Below, one piece after another: positions 11,535-22,231 of a stretch of DNA of 64,000 nt (positions within the stretch are counted from its first letter, which is position 1; each line of letters opens with the position of its first letter). Source of the DNA: Hemerocallis citrina (taxonomy: Eukaryota; Streptophyta; Magnoliopsida; Asparagales; Asphodelaceae); contig JACEHZ010000589.1 of the NCBI GenBank assembly GCA_017893485.1, positions 310,001 to 374,000 of the forward strand, given 5' to 3'. Below the pieces are notes generated by a model, which did no database searches, was not told the origin of the DNA, and saw nothing but the letters and a program-made list of their open reading frames with translations. A program made the position numbers and the translations under genes.

Positions 11535-11952
11535 CTGAATGTTGGCTTGTTTATCATCCATCTCTTCTGAATTGACCGAATCCTCATCTTGTAAACTCCA
11601 ACCAAGAAAAATGTAATAATCAAAAAAAAAAACATCAATAAAATCAAACAGAGTACAATTAATTCAACTAAAGATCGAATCTATACCAATTTCTTGACAT
11701 GATCCATTCTCGGGCAAGATCTCTCCATCTTCTGATTCACAACAAACAAACAAGAAACATTAATAAGTTCCGTGCTTTATCATACAATTATAATCAGAAA
11801 AGAAATCCCATTTGAAAACAATCAACAAAAAAAAGAAGAAAATTCGAATCTAAAAGATTGAAGGAAAGATGAAGAGATATATACATGGGGTTGGAATTCT
11901 TGGGTGATCTCTTCAAGGGCCGATAGTTCTTTGGCTTCCTCACCTCACCCAT
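11535..11952 (-). CDS. Possible 5' end of an unidentified gene (three small exons)
   Basis: Candidate exons on the minus strand: 11885-11952, starting at the ATG at 11952 in a reasonable context (ACCATGG) and encoding MGEVRKPKNYRPLKRSPKNS; 11687-11731; and 11535-11587, encoding EDSVNSEEMDDKQANIQ. Each has GT/AG borders. I do not recognise the product: a basic head followed by a short acidic segment. No further exons follow before the HIPL-like remnant, so if real the gene is truncated. A T-tract and a G-run lie just upstream of the ATG. Confidence 0.3.
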
Positions 11953-12092
11953 GGTTTGTTCTCGTATCAATCTCTTTTTTTTTTTTTTTTTGGGCAGAAT
12001 TGAAGAGATTGATCAAGAACGAGAGAGAGAGTGGTGTGGTGGGACCGTGGGGGGGTGTGGGGGGGGGGGGGGGGGGGGGGAGAGAGTACAAC

Positions 12093-12107
12093 GGTCATAT
12101 GGGATTT
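12093..12107. repeat. Left target-site duplication of the LINE (15 bp)
   Basis: GGTCATATGGGATTT, identical to 13104-13118, immediately followed by the LINE poly-A tail (a T run on the plus strand). Confidence 0.9.
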
Positions 12108-13103
12108 TTTTTTTTTTTGATTTAGAAGATGACTAAGTCATCGCTTCATTAAAAAGATGTTAACGATACAGGACGAAATAACAAACTGAGCCCTTGGGCA
12201 TACAACATCAAAGTTCAGCTTAGTAAAAACTATAGCCTGAACAGAACAAAACATCAAAAGAGATACATCCACTACACCCAAAAGTTGGACAATAGAACCC
12301 CCATTCCAATGAGCTACTCCTCCTCCTCCAGATGCATCTTCTTCGTGGAATTGAGCAGCCCTGTCCATTCAAAACAACAGAAGTGAATTTTATGCATCAG
12401 AACTGACATTCTATGATCAACGCTATTGAAACAAAGGTCGTTACGGTCTAGCCAAAGGTTCCACAAAGTTGAAGCGACTATTAATTCCCAATAAATTTTT
12501 ACTTCCTTTTTAATCCTGTGCACTCTAAATTCCCCCCAAACCTCTGCACTAGACCCTGGACTCTGACCTACCCCGAACACTTGACTTAGTTGCCCCCATA
12601 CCCATCTCGCTCTGATGCAGTTGAAAAGTATATGGTTCGTATCTTCCTCGTGATTGGGTCATCTATTACAGTTAACGCATTCCAGGAAACCCCGTTTCCT
12701 CAAATGTACTTTGGACAGAATCGCGTCGTTCTCCACTAACCACAGAAAGACCTTCACCTTAGAGGGAACGCTGATGCTCCAATTACCTCTGTGGCCCCGT
12801 TTCTAAGTCCTCCATCATTTAATCGTTTGTATAGAGAGGATACCGAAAACTTGCCATTTGCCTCCAATATCCACTCTCTTTCGTCTTCAGGCTGTTGCGA
12901 AACACGTCCCTCTATGCGGATGAGGTTATTAACCTGTTGGAGCTGGGAGGTAGATTCCTGATCTAGAGATTCCTTGACTTCCAGTCTCAGCCTGTTGTTC
13001 TTCCAGACGTCGGACACGAGAGTGTCAGTGTTGATGCATGCCTCAGCAGCCGCTGGGAACAATCCCATAAGGGAATTACTACCGCACCACTTATCCTTCC
13101 AAA
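12108..13103 (-). mobile_element. 5'-truncated LINE (L1-like) retrotransposon
   Basis: Minus-strand remnant of the 3' part of a plant L1-type ORF2. It begins within the WKDKWCGSNSLMG motif that precedes the zf-RVT region. It continues through a zinc-binding zf-RVT block (C..C then HILFNC, near 12600-12780) and a tail with LWNLWLDRN, and ends in a poly-A tract (12108-12118). Reading needs several frame changes, so it is dead. Perfect 15-bp target duplications flank it (12093-12107, 13104-13118), so the insertion edges are exact. It landed upstream of the small-exon gene candidate. Confidence 0.88.
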
Positions 13104-13118
13104 GGTCATATGGGATTT
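13104..13118. repeat. Right target-site duplication of the LINE (15 bp)
   Basis: GGTCATATGGGATTT, the second copy. By chance the translated frame stays open across this junction, which makes the LINE reading appear about 45 residues longer than it is. Confidence 0.9.
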
Positions 13119-13394
13119 TATTGCGGAATATAAGGCTGTTGGAATTTTGAATTTGGAGTAAGAGAGCCTTTTGATTTTTGGACTGGATCCAACGGCTGAA
13201 ATTTCTCTCTTTCCCCTCCCCCCCCCCCCAAATTACCAAAATTTCAAAATTTTAGTAAAATATGAGCAGTAGTCGTTTCCTATATTTGAAAATTTCGAAT
13301 TTTAGAGAAACAATGCTTTTGTATATTTGAGAAATGATATATGAATTTGGATATGTTAGCTATCGAAAGATGAAATTTGTCCCAAGAGATCGTT

Positions 13395-14490
13395 AACGGT
13401 TAGTTCTACCGGACGGAATATGAAATTTGGTCTTTTTTTTTCTTTTTTTAAAACAATCCGATGAGAAATGAAGCTTCGCCCAATTTTTTTTTATAAAAAT
13501 ATATTGGACGGGAGATGAACTCTCGTCCGTTCAATTTTGTCCCAATGTATATGATGAAATAAGATCACCTGTCTCTTAAATAAAATTAATTAGCTTTTTT
13601 GAATGACTGAAATACCCCCCCTTTCAACCCCAATCTTCAATAGATTATCGCCGTAAATGGGGTTTTCTGAAAAATAATCCCTTCGAAGGCATATTTCACG
13701 ATTGTTATTTGTATGTTGGCTTTGTTGAACTGCCATCGAAAATATTTGCATATGGCTATTAAAAGAGTCTTGCAGTATCGTCGTTCTCTTCGTCGGGATA
13801 AATTTGAGTTAGAAGATGAGTTGAATTGAGCCATTGAGACGAGGGACTGAGAAGTATGTAAAAGATACAATATCACATTTAATTCTGGATTTTGTTGATT
13901 GTAGTATGAACCGAATGAGTAACAGAGTGTTAAATAGAATTAGAAATGTTAACTGTTGCTTCACATTGTAAATAGTAAAGGAAAAAAAAATTGATACAGT
14001 GAAATTGATATGAGTGTGAAGAGATTGATATGAAAGAATTAATTAAAAGTTGAGCATAAATAATCCAACAGTGAGTATGTTACGTATCCTTTTTTTTATA
14101 TCCACAATCCAAAGATGGAAATGATGTATCATGCTAAAGTTAGTTAAAGTGATGGTAAATTAGGGAGAAAAAATTTCAAATTTGTGGGACGGGAGATGAT
14201 CCATCGTCCAGCAAAAATCCATTTTTTAAAAAAAAGTTCTCTCAGATGAGACTCCTTCCATTGTTCGTGCTCTCATTGTGACCCCACACATGTTGTGCGG
14301 GATTTCAAATCTCATCCGTGCATGTTTTAAAAAATAAAATAATTCCTCAGACGGGATATGATATTCCATCCGATAAATCTATATATTTTTCCTTATTTGT
14401 GATGGACGGGATAAGATGAATCGCCTGTTATTTTTTTTAATTAAAATAAAAATTGAACGGGACAAGATTCGATCAATCGTCCGACCCTAT
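13395..14490. repeat. Dispersed short inverted motifs (GACGGGA...CGTCC type)
   Basis: At least six related 20-25 bp units at about 13408, 13505, 14189, 14340, 14402 and 14455, of the form GACGGGA-GATGA-nn-TCGTCC, each an imperfect inverted repeat. Such subterminal motifs are typical of CACTA-type DNA transposons or their deletion derivatives, but I found no CACTA termini or transposase, so the assignment is tentative. The stretch has no recognisable gene. Confidence 0.45.
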
Positions 14491-15197
14491 TTTGAAACTA
14501 AATTCTCAAATTTTGATCTTAACGACTAGAGCGAGAACTCAAATTTTCTATTTCCAAATGCCATATTTGAAAATTTTAAATCTCGACGACTACATATGCG
14601 ATGCTCTTAGAGAGTATGATGTGGACAAAGTATAAAGCTCAAAATTTTCAACAATTTTCTGATGTACAGAAACAGATCATTTTAGTTGTAATATTATGAA
14701 CTAATTTAATTTAAACTCGCAACTATTAAATGTTCTAGCCTTCTACATGAAACCTCGAAGTTATATGATACACGTTGATCGGGTTATGCGTATTTGTTGT
14801 TGCTTACCAGTTTTCAGCTTACAAGTGTGAAGTAACCCTGGTGTAATCTCTGAAGTCCGGGCAAGGGCTGTGTATTTTATTTAAATTTTAATATTCTCCC
14901 GCATCATGTTGAGAGCCCTTTTGGGGGCATAATCTCTACGTTTTGTTAGTAGAGGTGGTCTTTTTAATTTGCAACTGATACGTGCCCTATTGGAATTAAA
15001 CCTGTGTTGCTTTGAAATCAAAAGTACTAAGTTGTGGGTGCATTATGATGTAAGGAAAATTTAATAAAAGACAAAATACTCAAAGTCTCAAACATACTTC
15101 CAATTTATAGTAAAAACTAAAACTTAACGTGGAAAGTAATTTATTTAGGATAATTTCAAGATACAAATGAAGTCAGGTTAAGACCAAAATCCCCTGA
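14491..15197. other. No recognisable feature
   Basis: AT-rich sequence between the inverted-motif region and the PPR pseudogene. No domain seen on either strand. Confidence 0.5.
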
Positions 15198-16290
15198 TCA
15201 TAAACTCTTTAAATAAATTTTGACGCATCGTGAGAGCCCAAACAAACTTGCAAATTCTTCGCAATCCGGATTACTGTCTGGCACAGTGTGCATAATCCCA
15301 AATGCAATTGCCAACTTACCAGTATGCCTGCAAAGAGCAGTCTCTCTGTCTTCTTCATCGATATCGAGCAAGACCGCCTCTATTTCTGGAACATAACCTT
15401 CCTTCTTTTAGTCTAATTGCCATATTATCCAAGAACGAATATATATGTTTCGTTTGAAGGTGAGATTGGTCTCTAAAAGGAATTGATGAACACCTTCAAT
15501 TGAACCGCATACTCTTCAATACCCTTCCTCACATACTTTGCATCTTCCCATCTTCTAGATTTCGAATACAAATTTGCTAGTAGTACTTGACACCCTATGT
15601 TCTTAGAATCCAAGAGCTTTCGATTCCTCACTCCCCACTCCACATCTCTATGAATTTGACAAACGCTTAACAGTGAGCTCCATATGGCAATGTCTGGATC
15701 CATAGGCATTGTCAATGCGATCTCCTCAGCTTCCACCAGGAGCCCAACTTGACCTAGAAGATCCACCAGCCATCCATAATGTTCAAGCTTCATATCACTG
15801 GCATATACTTTTTTCATGGCGAATCAAAATAAAACTCACCCTCTTCTACTAATCTGCCATGGCCACAAGCACTAAACAAAACATGAAAGTTACTTTATCA
15901 GGAGCAATGCTCTCGTCCTTCATTCTCTCAAAAAGTTGGATTGCTTTCTCAGACTCGTCATGGATGGCAAAGCCTGCAAGCATTGCATTCCAAGGGTGAA
16001 CACTGATTTTTAGGGCTGTTTCTGTCGTCAAATAAATGAAAAGCCAGTTCTAGGTCACCACTTAAGAATACATATCGATGGGACTAGCAAGCAATGTGTC
16101 GTTCATTTAGATATTGGCTTTATCAATGTAGGTATGTACCCATCTTCCATGATCCAAAGCTACAAGATTGGCACAGGCAGTAGGAACAGTCATGAGGGTG
16201 AAAGCATTATGCAGAGGACTAGTGAGTTGCATATCATGGGAGAGCTCCATTGCATCTCATGGGACATCCATGAATCACCCAACCTGCAAA
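15198..16290 (-). pseudogene. PPR protein pseudogene, PLS-DYW class
   Basis: The minus strand reads, in order: FTLMTVPTACANLVALDHGR and WVHTYI; then, past stops, PIDMYS; WNAMLAGFAIH and AIQLFERMKDESIAPDKVTF; HYGWLVDLLGQVGLLVEAEE with PMDPDIAIWSSLLSVCQIH (E motif); and finally VLLDIDEEDRE and GKLAIAFGI with a decayed DYW domain start. Known PLS-DYW proteins act in organellar RNA editing. Here there are at least three frameshifts and several stops, and the terminal DYW active-site region is missing, so the gene is dead. No promoter or other exons were found; such genes are usually intronless. Confidence 0.9.
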
Positions 16291-16829
16291 GAACTAATGA
16301 AACATTTATAAATTTTAACATTCACCTTTATATCGATTACAATTTTATAAATTCCAATTTTGTACGTAGTTGAAACTGAGGGCTTAACAGGATGTGTAGC
16401 AAAACTGATTTAGGATTAAGGTAAGGAATGAAAGACTCATAAAGATAAATGCAATCAATGTTAGGATGAACGGGAATATTGACATCATTTAATAATTGCC
16501 AGTGTAGAAAAATGAAGAACCAATCAAGAATAATGATAAAGAATATAGTCCTGGAGTGAGAGGTAAATCTAGGTTGGTCCATTTTAGAAGTAAACGGTCG
16601 GCATTAGTTCATCAGATAAAAGATCCTTAACATGGTTATATCCAGAACAGAATTCAAACCCAAAAATATGTTGGAAATCGGTTCCATCGTATTCTACTCA
16701 TCAAGACGTATAAAATGATGTACTCACATGTCCAAAATGGATTTCAAATGAATGAAATATTCGCCTCCGAAGTTAGCTTGTTAAAATGAAGAATTGGACT
16801 TTTGCTTAATATGTGACATTGTAAGTTAG
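16291..16829. other. No recognisable feature
   Basis: AT-rich sequence on the 5' side of the PPR remnant. It may once have held the N-terminal PPR repeats, but I cannot read them. Confidence 0.4.
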
Positions 16830-17190
16830 TCCCATATCGGAAAGGAGACAAAAGCAAATGAAGTTAAGTTAAAAACTGAACCAAAGGGGTGTGCCCTTAG
16901 GGGTACGAATATTTTCTCTCGAGGGAGAACACACCCAACTTGGGCGTCAGTGTGAAACACACGCGCTCGTCGGGCCGGGCTCGGGCTTGGGCTCGGGCTT
17001 AAAACAGTAAACATATTTTTTGCAAAATCTAGTTCAGATTTGATACGGGCTAAATAAGTGCAGTTACAGCTGTCATGACAGTTTTTGTCTGAATAGTTGC
17101 AAAAACCGCCAAGGGCTTAGGGCTATAAATAGGATTCTGATCAAATTCGAATCCAAAAACTATAAATTGCTATTTTCTAGGCCATGCCGA
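16830..17190 (+). repeat. Probable copia LTR fragment
   Basis: Contains TTAGTCCCATATCGG, a phrase common near the start of plant copia LTRs, and a TATAAATA box at 17123-17130. Copia pol sequence follows directly, without primer site or gag, so the internal 5' part is deleted. Boundaries are approximate. Confidence 0.5.
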
Positions 17191-17194
17191 AAAT

Positions 17195-17680
17195 AGTAGT
17201 GTGTATAGACTCTTAGTCTTCAAGTCTGAAGTATGTTACATCAGTGTAAACACAATCATTGAGTCAAGAGATGCCATATTCTTTGAAGTTGTATTTCCAC
17301 ATAAAAGAAATAACGGAAACCCTTATCTCAAAAGAACAAGAGAAGTGTCAACTGAGAAACAGGATGAAACTTATCATGAAAATGGTGAATCCGAACCGAG
17401 AAGAAGTGTAAGAACTAAAACCTCTAAGTCTTTCGGTCCAGATTTTCTAACATACATATTATAGGTTGAACCTCAGACTTATAAAGAGGCAGTCTCATCT
17501 TCTGAGTCTCCCTATTGGAAAGAAGCTATCAATAGTGAGATTGAATCTAATTTTAAGCAATCACACCTGGAAATTGGTTGACCTTCCACATGTCATAAAC
17601 TAATTGGATGTAAATGGATCTTCAAATGGAAGATGAAACCAGATGGTTCCATTGAAAAATATAAAGCTAGATTTCCATCT
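17195..17680 (+). pseudogene. Ty1/copia pol fragment (IN-RT hinge and RT start)
   Basis: The plus strand encodes IIESRDAIFFEVVFPHK, then EPRRSVRTKTSKSFGPDFL, a stop at 17462, and after it EPQTYKEAVSSSESPYWKEA and CKWIFKWKMKPDGSIEKYKA. This is the copia integrase/RT hinge followed by the start of reverse transcriptase. It ends abruptly at about 17680 in a C-run, with no catalytic RT motif. Confidence 0.85.
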
Positions 17681-18109
17681 TTACCCCCCCTTTTGGCTTC
17701 TTGTGCACTGAAGGGATGGGCGCGAAAATAGGAGCAGACAGAATGGCCTTGATCTGTTGGCCTGAATCACAAGGCAATCAGATAATCCAGAATCATCGAA
17801 AGTGATGAGCTCCTAGGACTGAAACTTCTTTGTCAATTTGCGACGAGGAGCTTTACGACTGAGGAGCTAAGAAGAGGAACTTTGCCACCAAGGAGATTTG
17901 CCATCGGCGAGCTTTGCTACCGAGGAGTTAAGAAGAACAGCTTTTCTATTGAGGAGCCAAGAAAAGGAGCTTTGCCATCAAGGAGCATTGTGGTGCCGAA
18001 GGGCTTAGTACGGTTGAGAAGCATTGATGCACTTAGCTTTCAAACGTTGTACTAGAGTGTTGATGTGAAACAAAGATCTTCCCATGTATTTTTTCTTAAC
18101 TCTTTCTTT

Positions 18110-19110
18110 CTTGTGTCACCATTCACAAAATTGGGCTTGTGAGTTGCAAGGGTAGCTCTACGAAAGAGCTGGACTCCAAACTTGTTGTTTAAGAGTTAGC
18201 AAGTTGTGGAGCAGCTCTTGGGGAAAAGCTAGACTCTGAACTTGTTGTTTAGGGATGCGAGTTTTGGGAACAACTGTAGGGAAGAGTTGGACTTCGAACT
18301 TGTTGTTTAGAGTTAGCGAGTTTTGGATCAGCTATAAGGAAGATCTGAACTCCAACTTACTGCTCAGGGTTAGCGAGTTCTAGGAGCAGCTCTAAGGAAG
18401 TGCTATACTCCAAATTTGCTTTTTAGGTTTAGCAAGTTTTATGAGCAGATTTGGGGAAGAGCTCGACTTCGAACTTGATTTAAGAGTTAGAAAATTATGG
18501 GAGAAGCTCTAGGGAAGAGCTCGGCTCCAAAATTGCCGCTTGAGAGTTAGCAAGTTAGGGGAGTAGCTCTAGGAAAGAGCTGGACTCCGAACTTACTGAG
18601 AGTTAGCGAGCTGTGGAAAATGTTCTAACAAAGAGCTGCACTCCGAACTTTCTGTTTAAGAGTTAATGAGTTATTGCTATAGCTTGGAAGAGGAGTTGAG
18701 CATCGAACTCATTGCAAAGTGTTAATGAGTTGAGGATCTCGATGGATGAGCAGAGCATCAAATTCATTGTATGGAGTTAATAAGTTATTAAAGGAGCTTG
18801 AGGATGTGCAGAGCACTGAGCTCATTAGTGGAGGAGCAAGAGTGATGAGCGGAGCACTGAACTCATTGTATGAAGTCAACGAGTTGTTGGAGGAGCTCGA
18901 GAAATGAGGAGAGTACTAAACTCATTGTTGGAGGAGCTCGAGTGACAGGCGGAGCACTAAACTCATTGTATGATTTGATGAGTTATGGAAAAGGAGCTGG
19001 GTATCAAACTCATTGCTTGGAGTCGATGAGCTGTTGTTGTAGCTCGGAAGAGGAGCTGAACACCTAACTCATTGCTTGGAGTTGATGAATTGTTGAACTC
19101 GTTAAGCACC
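18110..19110. repeat. Degenerate 62-bp minisatellite
   Basis: About 16 diverged units of roughly 62 bp with the core GAGTTAGCGAGTT...GAGCAGCTCT...GAGCTGGACTCCGAACTTGTTG. Similar GAGCT-rich sequence starts earlier (17820-18050) with a looser period. Tat-type gypsy elements often have tandem arrays in their 3' region, and a Tat-type protease fragment lies at 19435, so this is probably part of such an element. Confidence 0.8.
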
Positions 19111-19434
19111 CTTGTTGAACTTTATCATATGCATACTTGATCCCCCACCCCCCCACCCCCCCAAGTCTTCAAGTCGGTAAGCTCCTCGGTGGATTACTTT
19201 GGAGACCTAGTAACAAGTTATTCTTGGACATGGTGGGGGAGGGCTTGGCTAACTCAAAAGCACTTGGGCTGTTCTTTCTTGGGAGAAGGGGACTTCTTCT
19301 ATTTCATCAATGGGTGTGGCCATGACTTGATTCTTCTCTTAAGGGAGCTCTAATGCTTCGAGCGGTAGGACCCCCACCCCCCCATTGTGGTCTTGTAGCA
19401 TGTTTTTGAACCCCCCTTTTTTTACATCCCTTGG
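19111..19434. other. No gene; C-rich tracts
   Basis: Several C-runs (19142-19162, 19370-19384, 19411-19416) and no coding signal. Probably interior of the same decayed Tat-like element. Confidence 0.4.
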
Positions 19435-19690
19435 CTTATCGTACCCCACCTGGGGTGGGAAACTTCATCTTCATGTGGAAGGCCGAAGCTACGACGTAAA
19501 GAACTGCTAGGCCAGGGCAACCGAGTATAGTATTGTAGGTGGCTTTCCCATCGACAACCATGAAGTCCATGGCCTCGGTCTAGGTAGTTGGGGCTCTTCC
19601 TATAGTCACATCAAAGGTGATTATTCCTTCGATTTGGACCGAAACCCCTGAGAACCATGAAGGGTGTACCCGACAGGTTTTAGACAATCT
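19435..19690 (-). pseudogene. Tat-like gypsy protease fragment
   Basis: The minus strand reads FSGVSVQIEGIITFDVTIG, then TEAMDFMVVDGKATYNTILG and KMKFPTPGGVR. This matches the region after the aspartic protease active site in Tat-lineage gypsy polyproteins (the family pattern is a TFLVVD block, YNAILGRP, then FPTPNG). One stop lies inside it. It is isolated, with no RT or gag nearby. Confidence 0.75.
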
Positions 19691-20283
19691 CTACAGATTC
19701 TGAGACCTTCAAATGCTTTTACTCTTTCAGAGTCCAAAGGATTTCACATTCTCCAATAAATATTTCTTGTAAGCAACCGTTCAAGGTTCCTACAATCATC
19801 AAAGATAATCAATTCAAAAGTTAAATTTTATGCGTTACAACTAAAGCCATTACTTCCTTTGAAGAACAAAAAACTAAGCCATAATTTTAGTTTATAAAAA
19901 ATAATTGATATTTTAAGTTACAGTACATAACAAGAAGTTTAACATGCTATAAAACCAAAACTAAATATCCAATAGACTTTTCTTCGATTTTTGAAGAAGT
20001 CCCCAGTATTGACAAAGTTTCTTATTGTTGGATTTCTTTGCGCTGCTGCAATATATCAATTTTCCTGGTGCTGAAGAAGTCTGATTGGGGTGTATGACCC
20101 ATAGTTTTGAAGGTGACTCAAAGATCTATAAGTTCTGTTCGAGAGTCAGTTAATGATTAATCCGTCTGCAAGGTCAGTACTGGCACGCAATGTCCATATC
20201 TGTGCAATCCAGATTCAACCTTGTTCTAAACAGGTGTGGATCCGAGTTAGGTCCCTGTCAGAACTTAACTGTTCGAGTTTTCT
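19691..20283. other. Decayed sequence, possibly copia leader (left half)
   Basis: Continuous with 23810-24300 once the solo LTR is removed. The combined minus-strand composition (repeated DP, NP, RTR-type codons) resembles the leader seen before the copia gag at 59935. No domain is readable. Confidence 0.3.
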
Positions 20284-20288
20284 GCAAT
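20284..20288. repeat. Target-site duplication GCAAT (left)
   Basis: Matches 23805-23809 exactly and flanks the solo LTR. Confidence 0.9.
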
Positions 20289-20385
20289 TGTAATACCCCG
20301 ATTTTCATTTATGAAAATTATTTTTTTTGCACGTATTGTGCACGTGCAATTTTTGTAGTATAAAATCTTTTTCATTAGACAATGA

Positions 20386-20389
<4 letters not shown>

Positions 20390-20444
<55 letters not shown>
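20390..20444. repeat. (TA)n microsatellite
   Basis: About 27 TA units directly abutting the MITE; the tract resumes at 20618-20639 on the other side. Confidence 0.95.
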
Positions 20445-20449
<5 letters not shown>

Positions 20450-20617
20450 AAAGGGATATGAGCAACTTGCTTATTTAGTAAATGAGCAAGTGATTATGTG
20501 GCATACATGTGATACATTGGACAACTAACATTTTTAATGATTTTCCAATCACATGCATGTCACATCATCAATTGCTTATTTACTAAATGAGCAAGTTGCT
20601 CATACCCCTTTTTCCCC
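20445..20617. mobile_element. MITE of 173 bp inside a (TA)n microsatellite
   Basis: Terminal inverted repeats of about 75 bp: the left end GGGTAAAAGGGATATGAGC mirrors the right end, whose complement starts GGGGAAAAAGGGGTATGAGC. (TA)n lies on both sides (about 20390-20444 and 20618-20639). No coding capacity. MITEs that insert into TA microsatellites are known in plants (for example the Micron type in rice); this may be a comparable case. Confidence 0.85.
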
Positions 20618-21065
20618 ATATATATATATATATATATATGCATATGTGTTCTCTAATTGTTTTTATTAAGGCCCATTTTCTTCAAATAAACATAAGTCCT
20701 TTCATAGCCCAAATCTAATTTATTTTGTAAACTAAATTTGGCCCATTAAATAAAGGCCCATGAATTTATTTTCCCTTTTAATTACAACTTGTAATGTAGA
20801 CTATTTTTATAGATCATTTTTGTAAAAAATAAAATGTACAACTTTTTATATGGGGAACTAGTAAATGCACGTGCATTGCACGTACACGTGCATGGGGCAC
20901 CTTGTGTGGCCGGTTTTGAATGGGAGGAAAAGGGAAAAAGACAAGTGGAGTTGTGGGTGGTAGTTGTTTGGATCATGGTTGGTTACTACAACCTCCTCTT
21001 AAATCCTAGCCTTTTATCCTTAACCCCTAGATTGATCCTAGCCCTTCATTTGCTCCAAAATTTAG

Positions 21066-21073
21066 TATAAATA
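21066..21073 (+). promoter_or_regulatory. TATA box of the solo LTR
   Basis: TATAAATA followed by C-rich sequence and TTCTTGCACTC, a plausible transcription start region. Two G-boxes (CACGTG) lie 175-200 bp upstream. Confidence 0.6.
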
Positions 21074-22000
21074 CCCCCCCTAGCCTAGTTATTCTTGCAC
21101 TCTTAATTTCTCCAAAAACCTATAGTAGAGAATACAATTGTTAGTAGTAATTTATTAGTAAGAAGTGAGATAAAAGATTGAGAGAGAGGGTGAGTGTGTG
21201 CTTGCAACAAGGGAGGCCGGCTACTACACTACTAGAAGCTCTCGGGTTGCAATCTTGGAAGGTTCGGTTGCACATCAAGTAGGAGGAGGAGCGTTCGTTT
21301 AGCAAGCTCGCGAAGGACTCTTTCGTGTAGGAGGTGTTGCAAAGTCTTTCTCTCCAAATAAGGTGGGTTATTTTCTATATTTCTAACTAGATACCATGTT
21401 AAGGTTGATTGAAACGATAATGCATGAAAGAAATTAATAAGAGTACACTTAATTGGAAAAAGAACTTGTTAGTTGATTGAATTGATGCTAAATAGATTGC
21501 ATGTTATTTCGTCATGAATCTTAAGTAGTATGTGAATCGGTTGTAGCTATGGAATGTGTGAATTAAAATTTGTTGTCAGTATCAAAACTAAGTACAAATG
21601 CTAGTAGGAGGAAATTGTTGCTTTATGTGCTTAGATGGACTTTCGTGATAATGTTTAGAATGAGTAAATTAAAATATGCTTTTGGGTTTATAAAAGGAAG
21701 ACAAACAGGGAATTAATGTAGAAAATATTAATATTAAGTCGTATGAGAAATGTCAAAATGAGATATGGAAATAGTAGTATACAATCTAAATTAATTGTAT
21801 GAAAAATATGTGTTTAATTACTGGAAAAATTATTTTAAATTACTGGAGTGTTAAATTATGTTTAAATAGACATTCTGGAGATTTACAGGAATTTTAGTAA
21901 AAACAAAACTAAAATAAGAGCTTTTAAACATCGAAATGTTCTAATGGAACAGAGAGTTAATTTAAATAAAATACGAGTTGTAGTCAAGATAACTTGAGCC

Positions 22001-22231
22001 TATAACTCAAGTGGTCGATGAGCTCTTTAGTGCTACAGTAGTGCGGGTGTGTTGGGTTAAGGTCACTGGTTCGATACTTGAGAACACCATTCTTTTTATG
22101 TGCGTTTATAATTAAACCAATTTTCAGACCGAGAGAATAAAACTCTTTGACTTCTCCATGTATCAATGAGTGCAAGTAGCTAGATGGCTAGCGAGTGCAG
22201 CTGCGTTCTCTTGGGTCGCTGGTTCGATTCC
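22001..22231 (+). promoter_or_regulatory. Two tRNA-like pol III A/B-box pairs
   Basis: Pair 1: A-box-like TATAACTCAAGTGG (22001-22014) and B-box GGTTCGATACT (22068-22078). Pair 2: A-box-like TAGCTAGATGG (22177-22187) and B-box GGTTCGATTCC (22221-22231). Spacing is like that of tRNA-derived SINE heads. Neither folds into an obvious full tRNA by eye, and there is no poly-A/T tail or target duplication, so they may be SINE relics or an LTR-resident pol III promoter. Confidence 0.45.

Noticed and set aside
12050..12080. Poly-G run as a functional G-quadruplex
   Set aside because: A single homopolymer-like run beside GA repeats; it may be a sequencing or assembly length artefact, and nothing ties it to a promoter.
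12754..13239. 161-codon open frame as a single gene
   Set aside because: The first roughly 45 codons are genomic flank and target duplication; only the part below 13104 is LINE sequence.
22001..22080. Genuine tRNA gene
   Set aside because: A and B boxes are present but no acceptor stem or anticodon arm can be paired by eye.
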